The notes under the pieces are model-generated. The model was given only the letters and a program-made list of their open reading frames with translations, made no database searches and had not been told where the DNA came from. A stretch of DNA of 40,665 nucleotides from a virus: positions 1-40,665 of IMG/VR virus record IMGVR_UViG_3300037248_000059; one strand, written 5' to 3'. A program made the position numbers and the translations under genes. Numbering within the stretch: the first letter of the stretch is position 1; each line of letters opens with the position of its first letter. Shown piece by piece: positions 16,962 to 24,243 of this stretch.

Positions 16962-16999
16962 GTTTCTCTGACGCGCCACGACACTAGAGGGAGGAAACA

Positions 17000-17185
17000 A
17001 TGGCAAGGTATGTAGAGTGTGATCGATGCAAAAAGAGGATTCCCCAAGAGGACCGCGTATACGACGCGCGGATACCTTCGCAGTCAATAGCCAACACCGC
17101 CCGTTCTTATGACGTGTGCGAACAATGCCTATGCGACATTGAGCGTTTTGTGCAGGAACAGCCTGCCACTCAGAGGAACTCATGA
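17000..17185 (+). CDS. Small zinc-binding protein
   Basis: 61 aa from ATG 17000 (SD GGGAGGAAAC). CDRCKKRI near the N-terminus and YDVCEQCLCDIERF in the middle supply four or five Cys for one zinc site, a form common in small phage proteins. It ends in an ATGA overlap with the next gene. Confidence 0.65.
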   Translation: MARYVECDRCKKRIPQEDRVYDARIPSQSIANTARSYDVCEQCLCDIERFVQEQPATQRNS

Positions 17186-17517
17186 CTCAGGTTCTACCGG
17201 ACAGAGCTAAGAAGCCAGATAAATTCCAAGACGCAATAAGGAGAATGAGGATGGCTAAGAAGCAAGAGATCAATTTCCAATGCAACGACTGTGAGCGCGG
17301 ATTCACTAATGAGGCGGCGTGGAATTATCACGGCTCCCAAACCGGACACAACATTGACGGAGATACCCCCTCGGCAGAGTTCAGAGCGCTTCAGGAAGAG
17401 AAGCGTCAGCTAGAAGAGGCTTACCGATTACAGGGCGAAAAACTATCGGAAGTCAATGGAGAACTGAATCGTGCACGGCACAAATTAAATTCAATTATTG
17501 CGGTGGTGCAACTATGA
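17182..17517 (+). CDS. C2H2 zinc-finger protein with coiled-coil tail
   Basis: 111 aa from ATG 17182; ATG 17251 has a better-spaced SD (AAGGAG at 17238-17243) and may be the main start. It holds one classical C2H2 finger: C-x2-C-x12-H-x5-H in FQCNDCERGFTNEAAWNYH and the following GSQTGH. A heptad-rich coiled coil follows (EEKRQLEEAYRLQGEKLSEV). C2H2 fingers are uncommon in bacteria; here it may bind phage or host DNA as a dimer through the coil. ATGA overlap with the next gene. Confidence 0.7.
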   Translation: MTQVLPDRAKKPDKFQDAIRRMRMAKKQEINFQCNDCERGFTNEAAWNYHGSQTGHNIDGDTPSAEFRALQEEKRQLEEAYRLQGEKLSEVNGELNRARHKLNSIIAVVQL

Positions 17518-18392
17518 ACGGAATGACCGACCAATCAGCACCCAAGAGGCCCGATAGTTGCCCGAGTTGCGGAAGCCCAGTGAAAGACCTCCGATTGTAT
17601 GTTCCCGATCCGACCTGTGGCGTCTCGAAGGAATGCGGCCACGACTGGCACGCTACTGTCGCCACAACGACGCCCCAGCGAAAAGTAAATCTGCATGGAT
17701 TAGCCGTCAAAATGCTTGATGAATTGCGATCGTGCATTTGCGAAATCTATGTAGACGAAGGATTCAACGGGCCGATTTATCACTTCTCGTTTGAAGAGAA
17801 GGCGGTTCAAGTGGCAGAAAAATTCCTGCGCACAGCAGAGGAGAATCAAGATGACGGACGAGCAATCAGAGATGATCGGAGTCAGTGCGGCGATAATAAT
17901 AGCCCTGCTGTTAATAATATTAGCAGTGCTCATATCGAAGTAGCCCCACCACTCACAGAAGCGCCCCAGCCCGTGCCAACAGACTCGCATGCACAGGGAA
18001 CACGATACTTTTGTGGTATTTGCGGCGAAACCTCGGAGCCTTGCAGTCATCAGCGAGAACTAGCGCATGCACAGGGAACAACGCCCGCCACGCAGAAATT
18101 CGTTTTGATAGCTCAAGGCGAAGGAGCAATGTGCCGAATCGTCGATGATCTGAGCCAGCAGACGCTCCACGATGTCATGTGCTTCTGCGGGAAGTGGGAG
18201 ACGTGCGAGATGGAGGAAGTGAAGGAAGCGCGCCGAACCGTTCTAGACCGCGATAACTGGAACTGTGATGAAGATGGGATGCAATTCTCCTGCCGGATCG
18301 CGGAATACGAAACTGGGCACATCGACGTGTATGTCCTTGCCCAGCCCAGCGCACCCTCAGTCAGTGAGACGCGCCAGAAGGAGAAAGATTGA
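17514..18392 (+). CDS. Multi-zinc-site early protein (292 aa)
   Basis: N-terminal ribbon CPSCGSPVKDL with CGVSKECGHDWH, a helical part, then a low-complexity linker (residues ~120-160). After that come a second ribbon (YFCGICGETSEPCSH) and a Cys-rich C-terminal part (VMCFCGKWETCEM, NCDEDGMQFSCRIAEYETGH). Two exact 17-bp repeats flank the second ribbon and encode HAQGT each time. The linker overlaps a nested 30-codon membrane peptide gene at 17851. It may be a fusion of two cassettes. Function unknown. The KE-rich C-terminus carries the SD for the next gene. Confidence 0.55.
   Translation: MNGMTDQSAPKRPDSCPSCGSPVKDLRLYVPDPTCGVSKECGHDWHATVATTTPQRKVNLHGLAVKMLDELRSCICEIYVDEGFNGPIYHFSFEEKAVQVAEKFLRTAEENQDDGRAIRDDRSQCGDNNSPAVNNISSAHIEVAPPLTEAPQPVPTDSHAQGTRYFCGICGETSEPCSHQRELAHAQGTTPATQKFVLIAQGEGAMCRIVDDLSQQTLHDVMCFCGKWETCEMEEVKEARRTVLDRDNWNCDEDGMQFSCRIAEYETGHIDVYVLAQPSAPSVSETRQKEKD
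17851..17943 (+). CDS. Nested 30-aa transmembrane peptide
   Basis: ATG 17851 preceded by GAGGAGAATCAAG; it reads MTDEQSEMIGVSAA and then an unbroken hydrophobic stretch (IIIALLLIILAVLIS) ending in K-TAG. It lies in the +1 frame inside the 17514 gene, over that protein's linker. The strong SD and ideal membrane span suggest a real product; the host ORF linker would then be the compromised reading. Confidence 0.45.
   Translation: MTDEQSEMIGVSAAIIIALLLIILAVLISK
17986..18080 (+). repeat. 17-bp direct repeat pair around a zinc ribbon
   Basis: CGCATGCACAGGGAACA occurs at 17986-18002 and 18064-18080, 78 bases (26 codons) apart and in frame. The unit between encodes the CGICGE...CSH ribbon, consistent with insertion or past duplication of a zinc module. 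Confidence 0.8.
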
Positions 18393-18718
18393 TGAGTTAT
18401 TCAACTTGTGTCAAGTGCGAAGAGATGGTTCCGGCGTATGAAAAATACTGCGCCGCCTGCTTAAAACGCCATCCCGATCTCGTGCAAATCGCTGACTACT
18501 GGAAACACCCGTCCCAACCCATCTCGCCCCAGAGCAAGGCATGTAGGAATCCAAATCACGCACTGACAGATGGCACTCCATCGCCCCATGAGATTGGGCC
18601 GAGTTGCATGGCCGAGCAGAGCAAAGCACCCGAGCCGCAGAAATTGACTCAGCACGTTTGTGATTGTGGTCGTAGATTGTTGGTTGAGGGATTAGTAATC
18701 GGAACGGAGCGCTTATGA
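18392..18718 (+). CDS. Zinc-ribbon early protein
   Basis: 108 aa from ATG 18392 (TGATG overlap with the preceding stop; SD AAGGAGAAAG). CVKCEEMVPAYEKYCAACL is a typical paired-CxxC ribbon; ACRNPNH, SCMAE and VCDCGRR follow. Pro/Ser linker between. Function unknown; it overlaps the next gene by 4 bases. Confidence 0.6.
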   Translation: MSYSTCVKCEEMVPAYEKYCAACLKRHPDLVQIADYWKHPSQPISPQSKACRNPNHALTDGTPSPHEIGPSCMAEQSKAPEPQKLTQHVCDCGRRLLVEGLVIGTERL

Positions 18719-19434
18719 GAGTTATTGACCCAGGACACAAGTACGCCCTTTCTCATTTGGATGGCGTCGGTGAAGAAATTCTGACTTTTGTCAAGCGGGA
18801 AGGCGTGGGGTATCCCGGAAATGTAGGCCATTACGAAGGCACAAACTTGCAAGAAATGATTCGGGTTGGCATCCACCGAATGAAGTATTTGGATAATCAG
18901 ATTCACGATACAACCAATAATGACGGTATAGAAGCAGCGCGAGATTGGCTGTGGGCGTTGGAACTGAGAGCAGCGAGACGACATGGGCGAACCCTAGAGC
19001 CAAACTTGTATGAAACCATTGAACATCACCCGGTTTGCAGTCACTGCGGACATGTGGGATGCGAGGCCGGGGCCGCGCTCTTCAGTCCCTCACCCGCCAA
19101 GACGGACGTAGAAGCGGGATCGCAGCCGGACTATATCGTTACGTGCAAGAAATCGTCAAAGCCACACCTACGAGATACTTGCTCGCGTAGAGGTTGCATC
19201 GGTTGGGAATCAGTCAACTCGCAGCAGCCGGACAGCCAGCCACAACTCGGAACTTGCATCTACGAATCGAAGCCGCACCCGTTTAACAAGGGAAATGTGT
19301 TATGTCACAGATGGACGCCTATCGAGCCTGCGGTTTCTGTGCCTGCCGAGTCTCCGGTCAATCCAAAAGCGTTCATGTACGTGGAAAGTATTTGCGACTC
19401 TGCGGCCTCACCCGCAACGGAGAAGGAGAAATAA
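18715..19434 (+). CDS. Conserved phage protein with Cys-rich tail
   Basis: 239 aa. The first ~100 residues (MRVIDPGHKYALSHLDG, FVKREGVGYPGNVGHYEGTN, MKYLDNQIHD, WLWALELRAARRHGR) match a conserved phage family of unknown function. The remaining part is linker-like with CSHCGHVGCEAG, TCSRRGC and other Cys pairs, perhaps a later addition. The ATGA start overlap and a KE-rich C-terminus carrying the next SD indicate operon coupling. Confidence 0.65.
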   Translation: MRVIDPGHKYALSHLDGVGEEILTFVKREGVGYPGNVGHYEGTNLQEMIRVGIHRMKYLDNQIHDTTNNDGIEAARDWLWALELRAARRHGRTLEPNLYETIEHHPVCSHCGHVGCEAGAALFSPSPAKTDVEAGSQPDYIVTCKKSSKPHLRDTCSRRGCIGWESVNSQQPDSQPQLGTCIYESKPHPFNKGNVLCHRWTPIEPAVSVPAESPVNPKAFMYVESICDSAASPATEKEK

Positions 19435-19436
19435 GA

Positions 19437-20005
19437 TGCCCGATAAAGCGGTCGTAATGTTCGACAGCCCCGAGGCTGCGCAGCGCAAAACGGTCACCGG
19501 TTGGGTTTCGCGAGATGGGCGATTCTATGGGGATGACGAAAGAATCGCCCGCTATGCCGGGTGTACTCATCGACAGTGCGAATCTTGCTTGAATGTAGTC
19601 GAGAAGGGACGCATTTACTGCGATGTGTGTACGTCAAAGCAGACGAGGGAAAAATACGAATCGCTTCCAGCCAAGGCATGGGATGGTAACACTCCGCTAT
19701 GCGCATACGATACGGACGACTATTTCTTCGATGAGGATTCCTTGATGGAATATTGCGAAGAAAACGAAGTCGAACGGGAAGATTTGATGCTCGTGATTTG
19801 TGATCCAGTGAAGCCGAGAGCCTACGATTCAGGCGATTTGTTTGCTGATTATTTGGCCGACGATGGAGAAGCTCCAGATGAAGTCGTTGACGCACTGGAT
19901 GCCTTGAATAAGGCGATTGCGGCGGCTCCCCCATTTTCATGGTATCCGGGAAAGTTCCGTCCGATATTCAATCCCTCACTGAGCAAGGAGAATGACAATG
20001 GCTAA
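19437..20005 (+). CDS. Conserved phage zinc-binding protein
   Basis: 188 aa from ATG 19437 (SD GGAGAAGGAG); upstream in-frame starts overlap the previous gene and are unlikely. MPDKAVVMFDSPEAAQ, then TVTGWVSRDGRFYGDDERIA, a zinc site (CESC ... CDVC) and an acidic second half ending PPFSWYPGKF. This matches a widespread family of phage/prophage proteins with no known activity. Near-family length. Confidence 0.75.
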
Positions 20006-20216
20006 GCAAAAACCGCTCTTCAAAACCGGACAAGTTGTGCGACTGGCGACTGAATGGTACGAAGGGGAAAAGAAGGCAGAAAAATATCAGCGCGTCACTA
20101 GAGTATACCCGTGGTTTGCGAGCAAAAAATACCCTTACGGATACATTCTAGCTAATGGCGACCAAGCTAACGAAAAATATCTGCGAGCCCTGACGGAGCG
20201 GGAGGCTGGACGATGA
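19998..20216 (+). CDS. Small SH3-like protein, unknown
   Basis: 72 aa from ATG 19998, chosen because SD AGGAG lies 7 bases upstream; ATG 19992 would be too close. FKTGQVVRLATEWYEGEKKA and YILANGDQANEKYLRAL suggest a small beta-barrel of the kind seen in phage proteins with G-x-x-V motifs. Overlaps both neighbours. Confidence 0.6.
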   Translation: MAKQKPLFKTGQVVRLATEWYEGEKKAEKYQRVTRVYPWFASKKYPYGYILANGDQANEKYLRALTEREAGR

Positions 20217-20884
20217 CCGATCCCAGTTCTTCCACCCCAGCCTCACCCGAAAGTAGATGCAGCGATTGTTGGGCCACGAATTGCGAAGATCGTCCCAAGC
20301 CGTGCCGCTGCACCTGTCATAGGAAATGCCAAGCGGAGGATACCACCCCAGTCTCACCGCCAACGGAGCCGGTGCTAGCTAATGAGCAGCTTAAATCAGA
20401 GGATTGGATCGCTTCGACGCATCCAGAATATCGGGGCGCATGGTCAGCGGCAACGGTTGAAGAATATACCGCCTCTCTCACGAGAGACTTAGAGTTGTAC
20501 AAGCGATGCCTCGCCACGGCTGACAAGGCTCTGGATGCAGTCTGCAATACGATTCCGTGTCCTCCGGGCTACAACGCCGTACAGATCATGCAACTGTTAG
20601 GCGACCTCAGAGAATCACGCGAGAAAATCGCACAATTGGAAACGGAAGCTGCCTCAGTCCGAGCCGCGAGCACGGGGACAGGATGGATTCCAGTTTCTGA
20701 GAAGTTGCCCCCGAAAAACGAACCTGTAATCGTCTTCGATTCGATGTACGACGAGGTTGGAGAAGGACAGATCTCTGCTTACGGATGGGAGAAAAGCATC
20801 GGCAAAGATGATTGCGAAATTACCGCTTGGCAACCGTTCCCAGCCCCACCCGTGGCGTCCCAGAAGGGGAAGGAGGAAGAGTGA
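20213..20884 (+). CDS. DUF551-domain early protein with Cys-rich N-terminus
   Basis: 223 aa. Residues ~14-40 are Cys-rich (SRCSDCWATNCED, PCRCTCHRKC). The middle is helical. The last ~65 residues match DUF551: GWIPVSEKLPPKNEPVIVFD, then ISAYGWEKS, then ITAWQPFPAPP. DUF551 is frequent in phages and its role is not known. ATGA overlap upstream, GTGA overlap downstream. Confidence 0.7.
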   Translation: MTDPSSSTPASPESRCSDCWATNCEDRPKPCRCTCHRKCQAEDTTPVSPPTEPVLANEQLKSEDWIASTHPEYRGAWSAATVEEYTASLTRDLELYKRCLATADKALDAVCNTIPCPPGYNAVQIMQLLGDLRESREKIAQLETEAASVRAASTGTGWIPVSEKLPPKNEPVIVFDSMYDEVGEGQISAYGWEKSIGKDDCEITAWQPFPAPPVASQKGKEEE

Positions 20885-21228
20885 GATTGCGGTTTTTCGA
20901 GAACGTTCGATTCTGTCCGAAGTGCGGAGTGGATGCTCTAGATCGTGACTACTATCATCAGGCTGAGCCGCGACCGGGAGGCGGAGGCGAAACGGGGCGC
21001 AAGCAAATCGGCTCCGGTACTGAATGGGTGTGTCGAATTTGCGGATTCAGTTTCAGGATTGATAAATCAGTTCGCTGGCAACAAGCGGATGAACTTCAGC
21101 GCAGAGATCGCCAGCAACGAGTCGGAAAACCGAGCGATGGAACTACCGAAGAAATCAGAGATGCACACGTTGCGCACATTGAACACTGCGCTACACAAAA
21201 GCGGAACCGGGGGCACACTAATGGCTAG
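20881..21228 (+). CDS. Zinc-ribbon protein (GTG start)
   Basis: 115 aa from GTG 20881, decided by SD AAGGAGGAAGA and a GTGA overlap. RFCPKCGVDALDRDYY pairs with WVCRICGFSFRID across ~40 residues to make one ribbon. The C-terminal half is basic and polar. Function unknown. Confidence 0.6.
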   Translation: MRLRFFENVRFCPKCGVDALDRDYYHQAEPRPGGGGETGRKQIGSGTEWVCRICGFSFRIDKSVRWQQADELQRRDRQQRVGKPSDGTTEEIRDAHVAHIEHCATQKRNRGHTNG

Positions 21229-21448
21229 CGACACGAAGAAGAACAAAATCCCAGGAATCAGATGGATGCCGCCGCTCCGGGCAAAGGTTAGCGGAACATT
21301 TGAAACTATTTACGAGCCTTGCTACTGCAAAGAACTAACTCGAAATGGAAAGCCTGCAAAGAATTGCAGGGTTTGCGGCGGAGCAGGCGGAGTTACCTTA
21401 CTATTTTCCAGCGAGCGACCTTGGTTGTTAGTGCGGGTGGGCCGATGA
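21221..21448 (+). CDS. Small Cys-rich protein
   Basis: 75 aa from ATG 21221, overlapping the previous gene by 8 bases. IPGIRWMPPLRAKVSGTF, then CYCKELTRNGKPAKNCRVCG and a GG-rich turn. The Cys pattern resembles a DnaJ-type half finger. Function unknown. Confidence 0.55.
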   Translation: MASDTKKNKIPGIRWMPPLRAKVSGTFETIYEPCYCKELTRNGKPAKNCRVCGGAGGVTLLFSSERPWLLVRVGR

Positions 21449-21672
21449 CCACCCCATCTTCCACTACAGCAGGGACGCCCGGCATTCCAATGATGAAATG
21501 GTGGGAGATATTGAGCGTGGCGATTATCGGTTGCTGCGTAGGCATCAGGAGCCACGACACGCTTTTCGGTTGCTTTATGGGATTGCTCTTATCGATCTAT
21601 TGGCGGCAGGGATATATTGACGGATACCTAGACGCAAGAATTGCAGCAAAGGAGGCCGATCATGGCCGATAA
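21445..21672 (+). CDS. Small membrane protein
   Basis: 75 aa; ATGA overlap. Two short hydrophobic segments (WWEILSVAIIGCCVG and LFGCFMGLLLSIYW) form a probable helical hairpin, followed by RQGYIDGYLDARIAAKE. Function unknown. Confidence 0.6.
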   Translation: MTTPSSTTAGTPGIPMMKWWEILSVAIIGCCVGIRSHDTLFGCFMGLLLSIYWRQGYIDGYLDARIAAKEADHGR

Positions 21673-22030
21673 GCAAGAGAGCAAGGTAACGTGTTGCGGA
21701 ATCGAGTTCCGCGATTCTGAGAAATGGGTGGATCATCTTCTGTCGAAAGCAGATCATTACGACCCGCTATTTCCTGAAGGCCGAAAATGCCCAGGAGACC
21801 ACCCAGCGCCAAGCAGCGAAGCGATGAAAGCGGCACGTGAAATTGTCAGACAACAGCAGATTTACGATCGCGGCAGTTTCGTCATGATGACTTCTGAGGT
21901 GGCCGAGATAATCGACGCGCAGTTCGCCCCTCTTCGCCGGCAGATCGCAGCACTCAATGAAGCGCTTATGGCTGAGGCGGCGAAACTGCTCTCCCCTACC
22001 GCTACAGAGAAAACGGAGGCTGAAAAGTGA
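21662..22030 (+). CDS. Early protein with N-terminal zinc-like motif, unknown
   Basis: 122 aa from ATG 21662 with SD AAAGGAGG, overlapping the previous gene by 11 bases. CCGIEFRDSEKWVDHLLSKADH resembles a single C..C..H..H knuckle; the remainder is helical (EVAEIIDAQFAPLRRQIAAL). C-terminus KTEAEK carries the SD of the next gene. Confidence 0.55.
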   Translation: MADKQESKVTCCGIEFRDSEKWVDHLLSKADHYDPLFPEGRKCPGDHPAPSSEAMKAAREIVRQQQIYDRGSFVMMTSEVAEIIDAQFAPLRRQIAALNEALMAEAAKLLSPTATEKTEAEK

Positions 22031-22302
22031 ACATGTTTGTGGATTCCAAATGCGATGCCATTTTGCTCCGAGATGTGTTGGGACCGCAACTGTACTGCCG
22101 CGCGTGTCATCACCTGACCTACGAAATTGACGGTAAGCGGTGCGCTTGGTGCAAGAGTCAAAGCATCGGCGTTCAGCCTCGAATTCTCGGCCCAACCAGA
22201 CCAATGGGTCCGATTACCGAGCCTGAGGACCGGGAGCCCACCAAACATCGCAGGCTACAAGAAGGATTCGCAATACTTCACGCTAACGAAGGAGATCAAT
22301 GA
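22027..22302 (+). CDS. Zinc-ribbon protein (GTG start)
   Basis: 91 aa. GTG 22027 is preferred over ATG 22033 because GGAGG lies 7 bases ahead of it. YCRACHHLTYEIDGKRCAWC is a four-Cys ribbon. The C-terminal part is Pro/Arg-rich. ATGA overlap with the next short ORF. Confidence 0.55.
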   Translation: MNMFVDSKCDAILLRDVLGPQLYCRACHHLTYEIDGKRCAWCKSQSIGVQPRILGPTRPMGPITEPEDREPTKHRRLQEGFAILHANEGDQ

Positions 22303-22358
22303 AGCAGCTTTTAGTCTACTTTGTGCGAGGGGGGATCGAATGGGAATCACTATTATGA
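22299..22358 (+). CDS. 19-codon ORF, possibly a truncated duplicate
   Basis: Begins in an ATGA overlap with SD GGAG and reads KQLLVYFVRGGIEWESLL. The next ORF in the -1 frame starts inside it after a run of six G (22329-22334). It shares TAGTCTACTTTGT with the short ORF at 22612, and both encode a VYFV start, so the two look like decayed copies of one gene start. Confidence 0.35.
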   Translation: MKQLLVYFVRGGIEWESLL

Positions 22359-22615
22359 GTGACGGTCGTGAATTTGTGTATTGCGTTTTCGGGGCAGATG
22401 GATATGAGTGCGAGAATCTAGAAGCGATTTTCGGCACAGAACTAGAGGCGATATCCTACATCGCTGATCTGCTCTCTGAACCAATGTTGGAGCACTCTGG
22501 CCATTTTTATTCAGAGAATTGTCGCTTCTACGGGCGTTCCGACTTGCTCGAAGTACGCATGTTGCAGCTTGGAAAATCGACACGAGTTAATGAACGATCG
22601 GAGGCTCAACAATGA
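22340..22615 (+). CDS. Small acidic early protein, unknown
   Basis: 91 aa from ATG 22340 behind a GGGGGG stretch. MSDGREFVYCVFGADGYECE, then helical ELEAISYIADLLSEP and CRFYGRSDLLEVRM. It may instead be the frameshifted continuation of the 22299 ORF. The next ORF starts in an ATGA overlap. Confidence 0.55.
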   Translation: MGITIMSDGREFVYCVFGADGYECENLEAIFGTELEAISYIADLLSEPMLEHSGHFYSENCRFYGRSDLLEVRMLQLGKSTRVNERSEAQQ

Positions 22616-22671
22616 AATTCCTAGTCTACTTTGTACTCACGATGGCTATGGTCGGAGGGATTTACAGTTAA
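22612..22671 (+). CDS. 19-codon hydrophobic peptide ORF
   Basis: ATGA overlap with the previous gene and SD GGAGG; reads KFLVYFVLTMAMVGGIYS, a single short hydrophobic stretch. Either a membrane micropeptide or a truncated copy related to the ORF at 22299. Confidence 0.35.
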   Translation: MKFLVYFVLTMAMVGGIYS

Positions 22672-22704
22672 GAGCTGATTTACAGTTGACAGCGGGTGGG
22701 TATT

Positions 22705-23070
22705 ATGGGTTTAATAGTTGTAGTTCTGAATCGAGAGCCGGGCGTATCGGTCAGTTTCTTGGCAGACGCTCCCGGTCCCCGGCCTTCCGATTCTGAGTGT
22801 CTGCTGAATGTCGATTACTCACATTCCGAGTTCCCAGATATTTTGCACACACTCGACTTCTGCCGAGGCAATTGGGATTGTGCCCAAGAGTGTTCGGTCG
22901 GTGCCCAGAGACGCATACGTTGCGCTCCATCGTTAGGGGGAATGACCCCTGCGGGGGCCGTTAAGCCGAGAAGCGCAGTATGCTGCAAAAGCGAAACGAC
23001 CGACGATGACGGCGTTAACTTTAGCAGAGAGCTGGTAACCCCCAGCCTTTGCTTTGCTCACTCCCTCTGA
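22705..23070 (+). CDS. Doubtful ORF, unknown
   Basis: 121 aa from ATG 22705 (weak upstream GGGTGGG). The first 20 residues (GLIVVVLNREPGVSVSFLAD) look protein-like; the second half (CAPSLGGMTPAGAVKPRSAV) is of mixed, unconvincing composition and spans a G/C-run region. It fills an otherwise empty 430-base gap. Low certainty; the 3' half may be noncoding. Confidence 0.35.
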   Translation: MGLIVVVLNREPGVSVSFLADAPGPRPSDSECLLNVDYSHSEFPDILHTLDFCRGNWDCAQECSVGAQRRIRCAPSLGGMTPAGAVKPRSAVCCKSETTDDDGVNFSRELVTPSLCFAHSL

Positions 23071-23115
23071 ATCAAACGTTGTAGATACAAGAGCAAGATA
23101 AAAAGCGAGGAACTT

Positions 23116-23559
23116 ATGTTAGAAGCTTGGTTCGACGGGTGCTGTGAACCTAAAAATCCTGGTGGCCATGCAGCGTGGGGAGCGGTATTGTGCCGCGATG
23201 GTCAAAAGATTTGGGAAGATGCTGGATATTGCGGTTTTGGTCCTAAGATGTCGAACAACGTCGCGGAATACAGTGGTGTCGCGGCTGTTTTGGAAAGACT
23301 GCAAAGCGAGACCGAATTTTGCATGATTCGCGGCGACTCCAAACTGGTCATCATGCAACTGCAACACAAGTGGAAAATTAACGGCGGTCTCTATATGCCG
23401 TTCTATGCAAAGGCAGCGACATTGTATGAGCGGATCAAAGATCGCATAGGCCTGAAGTGGGTGCCGCGTGACGAGAACTCGATATGCGATGTTCTGTCCA
23501 AGGGTGTCCTGCACGACAAAAACGTTACATTCCGGATTCAGCCTGAGACGGTTGCGTGA
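23116..23559 (+). CDS. rnhA: Ribonuclease HI
   Basis: 147 aa with SD GAGGAAC. The fold and metal ligands of RNase HI are visible: AWFDGCCEPKNPGG with Asp7, NNVAEYSGV with Glu51, IRGDSKLVI with Asp74, and ENSICDVLSKG with Asp125. Length is normal for the family. It would remove RNA from RNA-DNA hybrids such as primers during phage replication in the cytoplasm. GTGA overlap with the next gene. Confidence 0.9.
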   Translation: MLEAWFDGCCEPKNPGGHAAWGAVLCRDGQKIWEDAGYCGFGPKMSNNVAEYSGVAAVLERLQSETEFCMIRGDSKLVIMQLQHKWKINGGLYMPFYAKAATLYERIKDRIGLKWVPRDENSICDVLSKGVLHDKNVTFRIQPETVA

Positions 23560-24047
23560 ACTTCGCCCTCACTCCGCCAGATCCGGATCTAGGTGGGATC
23601 AGGTTTCGCGTGTTCCGGGAAACCGTGCTGAAGTTCTACTGGTGGAAGTGGCAGAAAGAGTGTCCATGGGACGGCAGTGAGTCGAACCAACTGACCAAAC
23701 TACTCAAGTGCAACCCGGCATTGGCTGTCGAGGATTTCGCGCGCTGGCTTTACAACTACGGTCGGAGCGAGGATATATCACCAGGGGAAAGACCACGACG
23801 ATTCTTGCCGCGGATTCACAACTACTCTGTCGGGGTTTTAGATCGGTACGGAAGGAGCATCCATGCGAAAACAGGAGAGACATTCGCCGACCGCGACTCA
23901 ACAAATACTGCTTCGGCCGCTGCAAGAATCAAACAAAATCTTGGACTTGCTGGTGGAAATGTCCTTGCGCATCAACCGGCCGATGAGCGAAGAGTGGATG
24001 AAGCAATTCCTGAAAGACACAAACAACTTCCCGATGCTGGCCGTTGA
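23556..24047 (+). CDS. Replication-region protein, unknown
   Basis: 163 aa from GTG 23556. FRVFRETVLKFYWWKWQKEC, LLKCNPALAVEDFARWLYNY and PGERPRRFLPRIHNYSV form a Trp/Arg-rich domain of ~100 residues resembling replication-organiser-type phage proteins only in general character. The last 185 bases overlap the next gene, which has its own strong SD, so this tail may be a dispensable extension. Confidence 0.6.
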   Translation: MNFALTPPDPDLGGIRFRVFRETVLKFYWWKWQKECPWDGSESNQLTKLLKCNPALAVEDFARWLYNYGRSEDISPGERPRRFLPRIHNYSVGVLDRYGRSIHAKTGETFADRDSTNTASAAARIKQNLGLAGGNVLAHQPADERRVDEAIPERHKQLPDAGR

Positions 24048-24243
24048 GCACATGATTCAGGAGTGGGGATCGACTGGCAAGGCACTGCCTAAACTCGCTG
24101 AGACCAAACAGATAATCGAGATTTACATAGCCGAGCACACGGCGTTAGAGTTGTGCGGCCACTGCGATACGGGATGGGTTCGCGGGTTCAAGGATGCCAA
24201 AGGGAACGACGCGGTTGAGCGGTGCGAGTGTGTGAGCCGATGA
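23863..24243 (+). CDS. Replication-region protein with C-terminal zinc site
   Basis: 126 aa from ATG 23863 (SD GGAAGGAGC). The helical body (EEWMKQFLKDTNNFPMLAV, ALPKLAETKQIIEIYI) ends in CGHCDTGWVRGF ... VERCECV, a DnaJ-like finger often seen at the end of phage replication/helicase-loader-type proteins. Function inferred only from position beside RNase H. Overlaps the previous gene by 185 bases and the next by 4. Confidence 0.6.
   Translation: MRKQERHSPTATQQILLRPLQESNKILDLLVEMSLRINRPMSEEWMKQFLKDTNNFPMLAVEHMIQEWGSTGKALPKLAETKQIIEIYIAEHTALELCGHCDTGWVRGFKDAKGNDAVERCECVSR

Noticed and set aside
22920-23070. Possible tRNA or structured RNA in the G/C-run region
   Set aside because: No cloverleaf, T-loop GTTCGA pattern or CCA end could be formed on either strand.
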